Positions 17,475 through 26,078 of a stretch of DNA of 64,000 nt are shown in pieces. Position 1 is the first letter of the stretch. Every line of letters starts with the position of its first letter. The stretch is from Actinomycetales bacterium (GTDB lineage: Bacteria; Actinomycetota; Actinomycetes; Actinomycetales; Dermatophilaceae): NCBI GenBank assembly GCA_016711095.1, contig JADJTP010000003.1, positions 992,001 to 1,056,000 of the forward strand, read 5' to 3'. Below the pieces are notes generated by a model. It had not been told where the DNA came from. It did no database searches and was given only the letters and a program-made list of their open reading frames with translations. The position numbers and the translations under genes were made by a program.

Positions 17475-19052
17475 CTACACGGCGGCCGGGTGGACGTCGT
17501 TGGGCACTGCCCCATCGTCAAGTGACGGATATCCGTTTGGCCAGCTCATCCGGTAGTCGTCTGCGGCTGGGTGGGTAGTGAACTCCAGGAGAGACACCTT
17601 GTGCTGGGTCAGCGCATCGAGAACCTCTTGCGGGCGGGCGCGGAAGAACTCCCGGCGAGGGTTGACCTTGTTGAGCCGTTGTGCGGCGAACTCACGGTGC
17701 AGCATCGCTTCTATGGAGACGGCGTCGTCGCTGAAGAACAGTGCGTGCACGTCGAAGTTGAAAGGGACTGAGGCGTCGCTGAGCTCTCGGATCCGGTCCT
17801 CGGGCTCCAGGCGCCGGGTCATGCCGATCTTCACGACCCCTTCACCGAAGGCGCCGATGTTGGAGATAACGTACACGTAGCCGGCGCGGATGTTCGCGGC
17901 ACGGTAGTCCGCCTGAGCGATCTCGGCGTCGATCCGGTCGAGCTCGCCTTGAAGTGCCTCGGCACCCGCGGTGTCTCCGGAGTCGAGCAGCCGCTGGATC
18001 GAGTTCAGGTAGTGGGCGCGTTCCTTCTCCAGCCGTTCCTTTTCGCGCATGATCTCGGCTTCCAGGGCCTTCTGCTCACGCAGCTCGGCGCGTCGCTCCC
18101 GCTCCTTCTCCCGGTCTGCGGCTTTGGCTTGCTCGTGGCGGGCGGCCAGTTCCAGTTCCTTGAGGCGGAGCCAGTGATAGCGGTCGGTGACGGACAGCTC
18201 GATCATGCGACCTTGCTTGGCGATCTGTTCCCGCGCGCTCGACAGGCGCTTCTGTGCCGACGCCAGGTTTCCGGCCTTGACGGTCTTCACGGCGTTCTCG
18301 GCCTCCGCGTTGTACGCCCGGAGCATGATCCTGCTCATCTGGTTCACGAACGCTTGGCCCTTGGCCGCTGAGTTGTTGAACGTGAAGTTCGAGGTGGCGG
18401 TGATCGCCGAGCCGAGCTTGTTCGCCTGACGTATCTCCGACCGCAGTCCCTCAAGTTCAGTCGCGAGCGTCGCCGAGGACTCGGCCGGGTGCTCGAAGTC
18501 GAACAGGCCGACCTCCTCTAGCACGAGGCGGTCCCGGTTCACGATGACCTGCCGGTCCAGCTCGCTCAGCTGCCGCTGCAGATCAGCGACCCGCTGACGC
18601 AGACCCTCCTCGGCCTGACGCTGAGACTCCATCCGCTGCTCTCGGGCCGCCAGGTCCAGCACGCCCATCTCGGACAGCAGACGTTGGGAGCGGGAGGCCT
18701 CCGCGTGTAGGCGCTGGTTCTCCGCTTGGAGCTCGGTTGCGACGCGCTTGGCGTTGAAGGTCGTAATCTTCTCGGCGGGGGCGTTCCCGAGGTGCACGAC
18801 GGCCGACTGGGACGGGGCCACTTGCGGTTCGGTCGGCGATGGCCGGCTGACCGCGCTGACGACCGCGGGCTGTGCCGGGGCCGGGCTCTCACGCGGCTCG
18901 TGGGCCACGACAGGGGCGGACCCCGCAATTGGGTCGATGGACCGCAAGCCACCTCTGCTGACGTGCTCAGTCCATCTGGCGCCATCCCAGTAGCGATGCT
19001 CGAAGCGACGCATCGGGTCTGGATGCCAGCCCGCGACTGGAGTGCTGATCAT
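17475..19052 (-). CDS. DUF2510 / DUF4041 coiled-coil protein with GIY-YIG (T5orf172) nuclease domain
   Basis: The 525-residue protein starts at ATG 19052. Residues 1-35 are a DUF2510 box (GWHPDPMRRFEHRYWDGARW). The middle (about 110-390) is a long charged coiled coil matching the DUF4041 type (ELQAENQRLHAEASRSQRLL, ERERRAELREQKALEAEIMR). The C-terminus is a GIY-YIG-like nuclease of the T5orf172 kind, with GYVYVISN, GVVKIGMTRR and EAMLHREFAAQRLNKVN. Similar proteins occur in phages and in defence islands. It converges on the NERD gene. A nuclease effector is a fair inference. Its partner is unknown. Confidence 0.75.
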   Translation of the reverse strand: MISTPVAGWHPDPMRRFEHRYWDGARWTEHVSRGGLRSIDPIAGSAPVVAHEPRESPAPAQPAVVSAVSRPSPTEPQVAPSQSAVVHLGNAPAEKITTFNAKRVATELQAENQRLHAEASRSQRLLSEMGVLDLAAREQRMESQRQAEEGLRQRVADLQRQLSELDRQVIVNRDRLVLEEVGLFDFEHPAESSATLATELEGLRSEIRQANKLGSAITATSNFTFNNSAAKGQAFVNQMSRIMLRAYNAEAENAVKTVKAGNLASAQKRLSSAREQIAKQGRMIELSVTDRYHWLRLKELELAARHEQAKAADREKERERRAELREQKALEAEIMREKERLEKERAHYLNSIQRLLDSGDTAGAEALQGELDRIDAEIAQADYRAANIRAGYVYVISNIGAFGEGVVKIGMTRRLEPEDRIRELSDASVPFNFDVHALFFSDDAVSIEAMLHREFAAQRLNKVNPRREFFRARPQEVLDALTQHKVSLLEFTTHPAADDYRMSWPNGYPSLDDGAVPNDVHPAAV

Positions 19053-19352
19053 ACTTCCCCCGTTCGACCTGCTCAGGCTACTCACTGCCTGATCGGACCT
19101 CAGCGATTTTGGCGAATCGAAGACCGGTTCGCGAGGCGACGCAGTCCTCGGACGCAGCCTTCTCGAAGGGATTTTACGTCAGGGCCGATATCGCCCCATT
19201 CAACACGCGGTCGGCTGGCGGCGGCGTGGGGCGATCGGCAGGGGTAAGACGCTCTTTCACGGGTCCGAAACGCGGCTAGAACCGGATGAGCTCAACGGGC
19301 CCGACAGCGGCATATTTGGGCGGGCAGCTGAAAGTCCGCTGAGGAGGCCGGA
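19053..19352. other. Stretch between the GIY-YIG gene and the IS21 element
   Basis: About 300 bases with no gene that I can support. It should contain the promoter of the GIY-YIG gene at its left edge. Small words with GCAGCTG and AGTCCGC near 19324-19340 resemble the terminal motifs of the adjacent IS21 but lie outside its boundary. Confidence 0.4.
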
Positions 19353-19534
19353 GTGCCTGACAACGGACATGCCAACCTCCTTGTAGGCGGACAATCCCGT
19401 TCCCTTGTGGCGGACAGCTGATCTCCCTGTCCGCGGGCACGTTGGGCCGGTCGTGTCGGTCCCTAGCTGAAGATCCCTCCGGCGGTATGGCTCGTGGTCT
19501 CTGACCACGCACGAGCTGACCATCCGGAGGGACT

Positions 19535-21070
19535 GTGAAGAAGTCTGACAGGGAGATCATGGAGATTTTGGAAGCGTTCGATGCCACCGGGTGCGCGCAT
19601 TCGGCGGCTGGTTTGGCGGGAGTGGACCCCAAGACGGTTCGCCGGTATGTCGCCGCCCGGGAGGCGGGGCTGCCGCCGACGGCGCCGTTGGTCCGGGCCA
19701 AGATGCTGGACCCGTACCTGCCCAAGATTGCCGAGTGGGTGGAGCGGTCCGAGGGCAAGGTTCGCGCTGACAAGGTGCACCAGCGGCTGGTCGGCATGGG
19801 CTTCGCCGGTGATGAGCGCACCACCCGCCGCGCGGTCGCCGCGGCCCGGTCAGCGTGGTGGGCCGGGCATCGACGCACGTACCGGCCGTGGATCACCGAG
19901 CCGGGACTGTGGCTGCAATTCGACTGGGGCACCGGGCCGCTGGTCCCTGGCCCTGATGGGCGGCCGCGGTCGACGTGGCTGTTCTGTGCGTGGCTGGCCT
20001 GGTCGCGGTTTCGAGTCGTGATCCCGACCTGGGATCGGAAGCTGGAGACGTTGCTGTCCTGCCTGGATTCCACCGTGCGTCAGGTGGGTGGGGTGCCGTC
20101 GTACGCGTTGACCGACAACGAGAAGACGGTCACTGTCGAACACATCGCCGGGGTGCCGGTGCGCCATCCGACGATCGTGGCTGCCTCTCGCCATTACGGC
20201 ACCCAGGTGATCACCTGTGTTCCGTTCGACCCCGAGTCCAAGGGCGGGTCGGAGGCCACGGTGCGGATTGCCAAGGCCGACCTGCTGCCGACCGAGGTGA
20301 ACCTGGGCCAGCAGTGCGTCTCCTTCGCGGCGTTGCAGGCGGCCTGCGTGGCCTGGGGTGAGCAGGTCAATGCCCGCACGCATCGGGAGACCGCCGCCGT
20401 CCCGGCCCAGGCCCTGCTGGTCGAACGGGCCCGGTTGCATCCGCTGCCGGCGACGCCGTTCACTGCGGCGCTGGGCGTGACCCGCACGGTCAACACCGAT
20501 CAGACGATCCGGTTCGGCTCGGTGCGCTACTCCACCCCACCGGGCCACGTCGGGGCCGAGGTGTGGGTCCGGGTCGACGGCGAGGAGCTCGTCGTGGTCG
20601 CCAACACCACGGCCGGGCTGATCGAGATCGCCCGGCATACCTTGTCGACCCCGGGCCGTCCACGGATCGACCTGGGGCACTACCCGGGCCATCCGCAGCA
20701 CCCCGACGGCGCGCCCCGACCGCCGACACCCAAGGCCCGCACCGGCGCCGAAGAGGCATTCCTGGGGTTGGGGCTGGGCGCGCATTCCTGGCTGATCGAA
20801 GCCGCGGCCGCCGGAGCCCAACGAGTTCGGTCCAAGATGGCCGCCGCGCTGGAGCTGGCCGCCCTGGTCGGGATCGACACCGTCGACGCCGCGCTCGGGG
20901 TGGCCGCGGCCGCCGGCCGGTTCGGCGATGGCGACACCCTGGCGATCGTGACCCACCAGGCCGCCGGCGCGCCCGCATCGGCCCTGGTGATCCCCGACGA
21001 CAGCCACTCGGCCCAACCCGGCACCAGCGCCTGGGCCGCCTTGGGCGCCACCGGGCAGGTGAACCCATGA
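19535..21070 (+). CDS. istA: IS21 transposase IstA
   Basis: IstA is a DDE recombinase that works with the ATPase IstB. The 511-residue protein starts at GTG 19535 behind GGAGGG. An N-terminal helix-turn-helix (AAGLAGVDPKTVRRYVA) precedes the catalytic core with LWLQFDWGTGPLV (first Asp), YALTDNEKTV (second Asp) and ESKGGSEATVRIAK (Glu). The C-terminal part holds the beta-barrel Mu-type region. The stop overlaps the ATG of istB (ATGA), the standard istAB arrangement. This copy looks intact. Confidence 0.92.
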   Translation: MKKSDREIMEILEAFDATGCAHSAAGLAGVDPKTVRRYVAAREAGLPPTAPLVRAKMLDPYLPKIAEWVERSEGKVRADKVHQRLVGMGFAGDERTTRRAVAAARSAWWAGHRRTYRPWITEPGLWLQFDWGTGPLVPGPDGRPRSTWLFCAWLAWSRFRVVIPTWDRKLETLLSCLDSTVRQVGGVPSYALTDNEKTVTVEHIAGVPVRHPTIVAASRHYGTQVITCVPFDPESKGGSEATVRIAKADLLPTEVNLGQQCVSFAALQAACVAWGEQVNARTHRETAAVPAQALLVERARLHPLPATPFTAALGVTRTVNTDQTIRFGSVRYSTPPGHVGAEVWVRVDGEELVVVANTTAGLIEIARHTLSTPGRPRIDLGHYPGHPQHPDGAPRPPTPKARTGAEEAFLGLGLGAHSWLIEAAAAGAQRVRSKMAAALELAALVGIDTVDAALGVAAAAGRFGDGDTLAIVTHQAAGAPASALVIPDDSHSAQPGTSAWAALGATGQVNP

Positions 21071-21892
21071 CCGTCGCCAAGACACCAGCGGCCACCGCAC
21101 CGGCCTTGCCCGAGGAGTTGACCGCGGCCCTGACCCGGATGCGGCTGCCCTACCTCAAAGCCATCGCCCCCGACGTGCTGGCCACCGCCCGAGCCCAACG
21201 CTGGGACCCCGCCGAAGTCGTCCGGGTCCTGATCACCGAGGAGATCCGCGGCCGTGACGACGCCACCCGGCGGATGCGCCGTAAAGCCGCCGGCCTACCC
21301 GCGGGCAAGACGTTCGACTCCTGGCGCCAGGCCGACTCCTCCATCGCGCCCGGCACGCAAACCGGGCTGGCCACCCTGGAGTGGATCAGCCGTGCGGAAA
21401 ACCTGGCCATCGCCGGACCCTCCGGCACCGGCAAACCCACTACGTCGAAGCGTTGGCCCACAAAGCCATCGACACCGGGCTGCGGGTCTCCTGGTTCACC
21501 CTGGAATCCCTGACCGCAACCCTCGGCAAGGCCACCGTCGACGGATCGGTGGCCCGCACCATCGCCAGGATCACCCGCGCCGACCTGATCGTCATCGACG
21601 ACATCGGCATGCTCCCCGCCGGACAAGCCGCCGCCGAAGCGTTCTATCGCGTCGTGGACTCCGCCTACGAACGCCGCTCGGTGGCGGTCACGTCCAACCT
21701 GCACCCTTCAGGGTTCGACACGATCATGCCCAAAACCCTAGCCACCGCCACAGTCGACCGGCTCCTGCACCACGCCCACATCATCCTCACCGAAGGCACC
21801 AGCCTGCGACTGGCCGACGCCACGGGACTGTCCGGCAAACGGTGTTTCTGGCCTGACACGCCAGCAGCTGCTGGTGGGAAGGTTGGTCACCG

Positions 21893-23208
21893 ATGACCGA
21901 GACAATCACGGGCGTGAGCTCGATGCCCAAGGAAGCCAAGAAGGTGCGGTCGTCCTCGTCGCGGGCGTCCGCGGCGGAGAAGGCCGCGATCGCGCAGCTG
22001 GTCAAGGCCGCGCGGGATCGGGGTGAGGACATCACCGGCCCGGAGGGCCTGTTGAAGTCCATCACCGCGACGGTGCTCGAGGCTGCGCTGGAGGAGGAGA
22101 TCACCGACCATCTCGGGCACGCCAAGCACCAGGCGCCCGAGGGTGGCGCGGCCAACATCCGCAACGGGACCAGACCCAAGACGGTCCTGACCGACGCGGC
22201 CGGGCAGGTGACCATCGAGGTCCCTCGCGACCGGGCGGGCACGTTCGAGCCGGTCATCGTCAAGAAGCGGCAGCGCCGGCTCAACGACGTCGACGCGGTC
22301 GCGATCTCGTTGTTCGCGAAGGGTTGACCACCGGGGAGATCAGCGCCCACTTCGCTGAGGTGTACGGCGCGTCGATCAGCAAGGACACGGTCTCGCGGAT
22401 CACCGACAAGGTCGTGGAGGAGATGCAGGCGTGGTCCTCACGGCCGTTGCACGCGGTGTACGCGGCGATCTTCATCGACGCGATCTACGTCAAGGTCCGT
22501 GACGGGCAGGTCGGCAACCAGCCGTACTACGCCGCGATCGGGGTCGACCTCAACGGGCGACGTGACGTGCTCGGGCTGTGGGCCGGACAAGGCGGTGGCG
22601 AGAGCGCGAAGTTCTGGATGAACGTGCTGACCGATCTGAAGAACCGTGGCGTGGCCGACGTGTTCTTCGTCGTGTGCGACGGCCTCAAAGGACTGCCCGA
22701 CAGCGTGAACGCGGTCTTCCCTCAAGCGATCGTGCAGGCCTGCGTGATCCACCTGATCCGGGCCACGCTGCGGTACGCCTCGCGCAAGTACTGGGACCAC
22801 CTCGCTGGCGACCTGCGACGGATCTACACGGCACCGTCGGTGGACGCCGCCTGGGCCGCGTTCGAGGAGCTCGAGGAGAAATGGGGCAAGCCCTACCCGG
22901 CGATCCCCAAGATGTGGCGCGCCGCCTGGGAAGAGTTCACCCCGTTCCTGGCCTACGACGTCGAGATCCGACGGGTCCTGTTCTCCACGAACGCGATCGA
23001 GTCGTTGAACTCGCGCTACCGGCGCGCGGTGACCGTGCGGGGGCACTTCCCCACCGAGCAGGCCGCGCTCAAGTGCCTGTACCTGGTCACCCGCGGACTG
23101 GACCCCAAGGGCACCGGGCAGGCACGCTGGACCATGCGGTGGAAGCCCGCACTCAACGCGTTCGCCGTCACCTTCGCCGACCGCATGCCAGCCGCCGAGA
23201 ACCTCTAA
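21893..23208 (+). pseudogene. IS256 (mutator-type) transposase, one-base frameshift
   Basis: The frame from ATG 21893 ends at 22327 after DAVAISLFAKG. The rest, from TTGEISAHFAEVYGAS to the end at 23208, follows in the next frame. Adding one T at 22321-22325 (GGTTGACC to GGTTTGACC) would restore the usual AKGLTTGEI. Catalytic landmarks are FIDAIYVKV, VVCDGLKGLPD and STNAIESLNSRYRR. It is of full length for the family (about 438 residues) apart from the single missing base, so recent decay or a read error is likely. Confidence 0.85.
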
Positions 23209-23242
23209 CAAGATGAACGCCAGAAACACCGTTCATCGGACA

Positions 23243-23462
23243 TACATGCTCGTATGGCTGTGCGAGGGTCGTGACCCCTTATCTGACTGGCACCCTGCTG
23301 GGTTGCCGATGGAGTGATCAGTCCGGCCCTCGCACAACGTTCACGGCACCGGCCGGTCGGGCATGACCTAATACGAGCCTGGCCTATCCAGGGGCCTGGT
23401 GTATGTCCTGTCTGACCGACGCGGCCGGTGCCGACCCATCGGATCGGAAGGGCAGCACCATC
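23243..23462 (+). ncRNA. Candidate IS110 bridge RNA region
   Basis: IS110 elements express a structured guide RNA from the long non-coding left end. Here the 220 bases before the transposase include a stem GTGCGAGGG (23260-23268) with CCCTCGCAC (23327-23335). It encloses an internal loop and a tip hairpin GGCACCC-TGCT-GGGTTGCC. The 3' side of the internal loop has CAGTCC, equal to the CA core plus the right target flank. This is structure read by eye. The guide assignment is speculative. Confidence 0.5.
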
Positions 23463-24662
23463 ATGACAAACGATCAGCACAGTGTCGGCGGGGTCGACTC
23501 GCACAAGGACACCATCCACGTCGCGGTCATCACCGCACTCGGGCGGCCGGTCGATGACCGGGAGTTCCCCACCACCAAGGCCGGGTACCGACGCGCGGTC
23601 GCCTGGCTGATCGAGCACGGCCCGGTGCGGTCGGTCGGGATCGAGGGCACCAGCAGTTACGGGGTTGGGATCGCAGCCGCTGTCACCGGCGCGGGGATCC
23701 GAGTCGTCGAGGTCAACCGGACCCGGCCTGCCGAGCGGCGTAAGCAGGGCAAGAGCGACCGCCTGGACGCCTACCGGGCGGCCCGCTCGGTGCTCTCTGG
23801 GGAAGCCACCACCGACCCCAAGTCCGCGAGTATCGAACCCTTGCGGGCGCTGACCGTGGCCCGCCGCTCCGCGGTCAAGTCCCAACAGGCGGCGTGGCGT
23901 CAGATCGGGGCCTTGCTGGTCAACGCACCCAGCGGTTTTCGCGACCGGTACCGCGACCTGCCCGACGCCAAACTCGTTGCAGTCCTTGCCGGTACACGCC
24001 CCGACCAGGTCCGCGACCACGCAGGGGCCGACACCCTTCACGCGCTGCGGTCCCTGGCCCGTCGCCACCGCGCCCTCGGGCACGAGATCGCCGACCTCGA
24101 ACAGCGGATGCTCACCCGCGCTACCACCGCCAACCCGGCCCTGCTCGCCATCAAAGGCGTCGGCGCCGTCGTCGGCTCCCAACTGCTGATCACCGCCGGC
24201 GACAACCCCGCCCGGCTGCGCTCCTCGGCCTCCTTCGCTGCCCTGTGCGGCACCGCCCCGATCCCCGTCAGCTCCGGACGCACCGACCGGCATCGGCTCT
24301 CCCGCGGCGGGGACCGGCACGCCAACTCCGCGCTGCACCACATCGTCAAGAACCGGATGACAAACGACGAGCGCACCCGCGCCTACCGCGACACCCACCT
24401 CGAGAAGGGCTGGACCCAGAAGGCCGTCTACCGCGCCCTCAAACGCGCCATCGCCCGCGAGGTCTTCGCCGCCCTGACAGGCCACTGCGAAGTGCCCCAA
24501 TACGGCGACCTGCGCCCCGCCCGACGCGCAAAGAACATCACCCTGACCACCGTCGCCACCGCACTCGGAGTGTGGCCCGCCCGCGTCGGCGAACTCGAAC
24601 TCGGCCGACGCCGCGACGACGACTTCGCCAACCGCTACCGACAATGGCTCAACGCCGCTTGA
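23463..24662 (+). CDS. IS110-family recombinase (DEDD transposase)
   Basis: This 399-residue RNA-guided recombinase starts at ATG 23463; the frame is open to 23403. The N-terminal RuvC-like DEDD domain shows VGGVDSHKD, IEGTSSYG and KSDRLDAYRA. The C-terminal Tnp domain shows AIKGVGAVVGSQLL, FAALCGTAPIPVSSGRTDRH with the serine region, and RHANSALHHIVKNRM. It looks complete and is the innermost and probably youngest insertion in its stack. Neighbouring DNA on both sides is IS256 terminal repeat. Confidence 0.93.
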   Translation: MTNDQHSVGGVDSHKDTIHVAVITALGRPVDDREFPTTKAGYRRAVAWLIEHGPVRSVGIEGTSSYGVGIAAAVTGAGIRVVEVNRTRPAERRKQGKSDRLDAYRAARSVLSGEATTDPKSASIEPLRALTVARRSAVKSQQAAWRQIGALLVNAPSGFRDRYRDLPDAKLVAVLAGTRPDQVRDHAGADTLHALRSLARRHRALGHEIADLEQRMLTRATTANPALLAIKGVGAVVGSQLLITAGDNPARLRSSASFAALCGTAPIPVSSGRTDRHRLSRGGDRHANSALHHIVKNRMTNDERTRAYRDTHLEKGWTQKAVYRALKRAIAREVFAALTGHCEVPQYGDLRPARRAKNITLTTVATALGVWPARVGELELGRRRDDDFANRYRQWLNAA

Positions 24663-25019
24663 CAACGCATAGGAGCATCAGTCCCGACGCCACCAACGGC
24701 CGAGGAGTGATGCCCCTGGCCTGAACCACAGGGAGATGAACCGACCGCCGACAGGGACAACACCGAGGCTTCGTCCGGCCAGGGGAGAGGCTGCGGGGAT
24801 CCTGTCCGCCAGCAAAGAGATCAGCCTGTCCGTTGACAGTGCCTCGCTGTCGTGGCGCCGAAGTCGTGTTTGTCTTCCTCTCCCTCGCGCGGAAGTCTAT
24901 GTGGGGTGAAAGTCTTTGAAAGCGGCCGCGGACCGACCGGTGACATGTCGTGCGAATGAGCCATGTTCGCCTTCCTCGATCGCACAGGGCCCGCTGTCGT
25001 CGACACCCGCGTTCTTCGC

Positions 25020-25034
25020 GCCTGTCCGTTGACA
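25020..25034. repeat. Solo copy of the IS21 terminal 15-mer
   Basis: GCCTGTCCGTTGACA is identical to the last 15 bases of the IS21 right end (24824-24838). It lies exactly where the reading frame to its right (25035-25325) loses its expected sequence. It may be the end of an older related insertion, of which the 24844-25019 stretch is a remnant. Confidence 0.5.
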
Positions 25035-25325
25035 ACGGTCCCAAGGGTCATCTGGCTCGAGGAGCCAGATGGTGCGAGCGGCAGCCTCCATGGCGGCACG
25101 CGCGGATGTCCATGCGGAGGGGGCAAGCACAAGGTCCGTTCGAGCCAGCGTGAGCACGGCCTCTTCGTGCCGGAGCGCGAGGTTGCTCAGCAACCAGGCA
25201 TGTCGTGGGGCTTCCCACTCCGTCTGCAGCGCGGCGTGCCGGGGCTTCACGAGCCGGCCGGTGAGCGAATCCACACGGCTGACAAATCTCAGCATCTCTC
25301 GACTCGGCGACGACACAACGTTCAT
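25035..25325 (-). pseudogene. Truncated helical protein, N-terminal part
   Basis: Reading leftward from GTG or ATG near 25325 (MNVVSSPSREMLRFVSRVDS), about 97 residues are coded before the IS21-like 15-mer. The part APSAWTSARAAMEAAARTIW followed by LLEPDDPWDR is a well-formed amphipathic helix and acidic turn. The frame stays open to 24897 but the sequence changes character after DPWDR. I do not recognise a named family. Similar helical N-termini occur in actinobacterial proteins of unknown function. It is probably a remnant of a longer gene. Confidence 0.4.
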
Positions 25326-25335
25326 CGATGACCCT

Positions 25336-25751
25336 TCAGTGGCAGGCTCGGCATCGCCCGTGACCCCGTGCCGCGTCGGCTTCTTGTCGGAGCAGTGGCG
25401 AGAGCAGGCCGTCGACGAAATTCACGACCGCGTCGAAGGCCCAATCGGGATAGACGACAGCGACGACATCAGCCCCTGCGCGCTCAGCGATAGTCGCAAT
25501 CTTCGCAACTCCAAGATTCTTGTTCGGATATGCGTCAACCCGTGTGGAGACGACCTCGCTTGCAGCGTGCGTCCTCATCCGAGCGCGGGCAGCGGGGTCC
25601 CTGTTGTGGCGCGCATCGAAGACCACCTGGAAGACGTCTACCCCGAGCGTGTCCAATGCGGATCGGATGGCCTCCAGGGAACCCGAATCGCCTCCGGCTC
25701 CTCATCGAACCAGCACGTTCCCCAGACGACCTTGGGGCGCGGGCGACTCAT
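25336..25751 (-). pseudogene. Unknown protein, probable one-base frameshift
   Basis: From ATG 25751 the frame reads MSRPRPKVVWGTCWFDEEPE. The better continuation (SLEAIRSALDTLGVDVFQVV, then DARHNRDPAARARMRTHAAS and YPDWAFDAVVNFVDGLL) is in a neighbouring frame down to 25336. The shift lies near GAGCCGGAGGCG at about 25690. The whole would be about 138 residues. I do not recognise it. The alternating hydrophobic strands (VDVFQVVFDA, ADVVAVVYPD) suggest an alpha/beta fold. Confidence 0.4.
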
Positions 25752-26078
25752 GAGCCAATCCTGCGGCATGCCGACGCCTTTCGTAGCAGGCCCTAGGGGT
25801 TGGCAACGGCTGCGCCAGTGGCCTTCGGCCGACGCTTGTGGGCGTGGTCGTTCGTTGCGATGAGGAGGTGTTGCGCGCGTCCCCTGGTGGTTTGGGCTGC
25901 GCCGGACGAGGGCGCGCCGGACCAAAGGGACCTCATCGCGACCTCGAGCTGCCTCGGCTGGACCCAAGATTCGTACTCCAGAAAAGTACTGCAGTGCGTC
26001 ACGAAACCAGCATGATCGCGTACCCCACAACGCCCCACCGCGTGCTCAATCACCCTCTCGCGGAGCGCGTTCGGGGAT
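25752..26078. other. Island right margin without a recognised gene
   Basis: About 330 bases between the frameshifted gene and the right attachment repeat. A leftward open frame of 86 codons (25793-26053) has no recognisable motif and no ribosome site, so I do not call it. Confidence 0.4.

Larger units (their letters stand above)
23243..24680 (+). mobile_element. IS110-family element inside the right end of IS256
   Basis: It sits between CGGACA (end of the inner part of the IS256 right repeat, 23242) and GTCCC (24681). A CA dinucleotide is found at both junctions (23241-23242 and 24679-24680), as expected for the core of IS110 integration, and there are no terminal inverted repeats. The left end before the gene is 220 bases and the right end after it only 18, the asymmetric plan of the IS110 subgroup. 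Confidence 0.8.
21824..24685 (+). mobile_element. IS256-family element inside istB, itself split by IS110
   Basis: The left end GGGACTGTCCGGCAAACGGT continues GTTTCTGGC. The right end, inverted, reads TGTCCGATGAACGGTG and on to TTTCTGGC, and its outer bases (GTCCC) are found on the far side of the IS110 at 24681-24685. GACGCCAC is duplicated at 21816-21823 and 24686-24693, the 8-bp size typical of IS256. Without IS110 the element is about 1.42 kb. Confidence 0.8.
21067..24724 (+). pseudogene. istB: IS21 ATPase IstB, frameshifted and cut by IS256
   Basis: The AAA+ helper starts at ATG 21067 (PALPEELTAALTRMRLPYLK). One A is missing from the run at 21433-21435, so the Walker A GPSGTGK breaks. 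The next frame resumes with HYVEALAHKAIDTGLRVSWF and holds Walker B (LIVIDDIGML). The gene is then cut at 21823 by IS256. The last codons, after the 8-bp duplication GACGCCAC at 24686, read DATNGRGVMPLA and stop at 24724. The native gene would be about 260 residues. It is inactive as read. Confidence 0.85.
19358..24838 (+). mobile_element. IS21-family element carrying a nested IS256 and IS110
   Basis: The left end starts TGACAACGGACATGCC (19358). The right end, inverted, starts TGTCAACGGACAGGC (24838). Both go on to GGCGGACA about 36 bases in, so 28 of the first 36 positions match. GTGCC is duplicated at 19353-19357 and 24839-24843. The 5.5-kb span is too long for an IS21 because IS256 is inserted in the 3' end of istB. 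Extra GGCGGACA repeats at the left end are the multiple terminal repeats usual in IS21. Confidence 0.85.

Noticed and set aside
24663..24838. A separate right end for the IS110 extending to 24838
   Set aside because: The 24686-24838 part continues istB (DATNGRGVMPLA, stop at 24724) and the IS21 right terminal repeat, so the IS110 must end by 24680.
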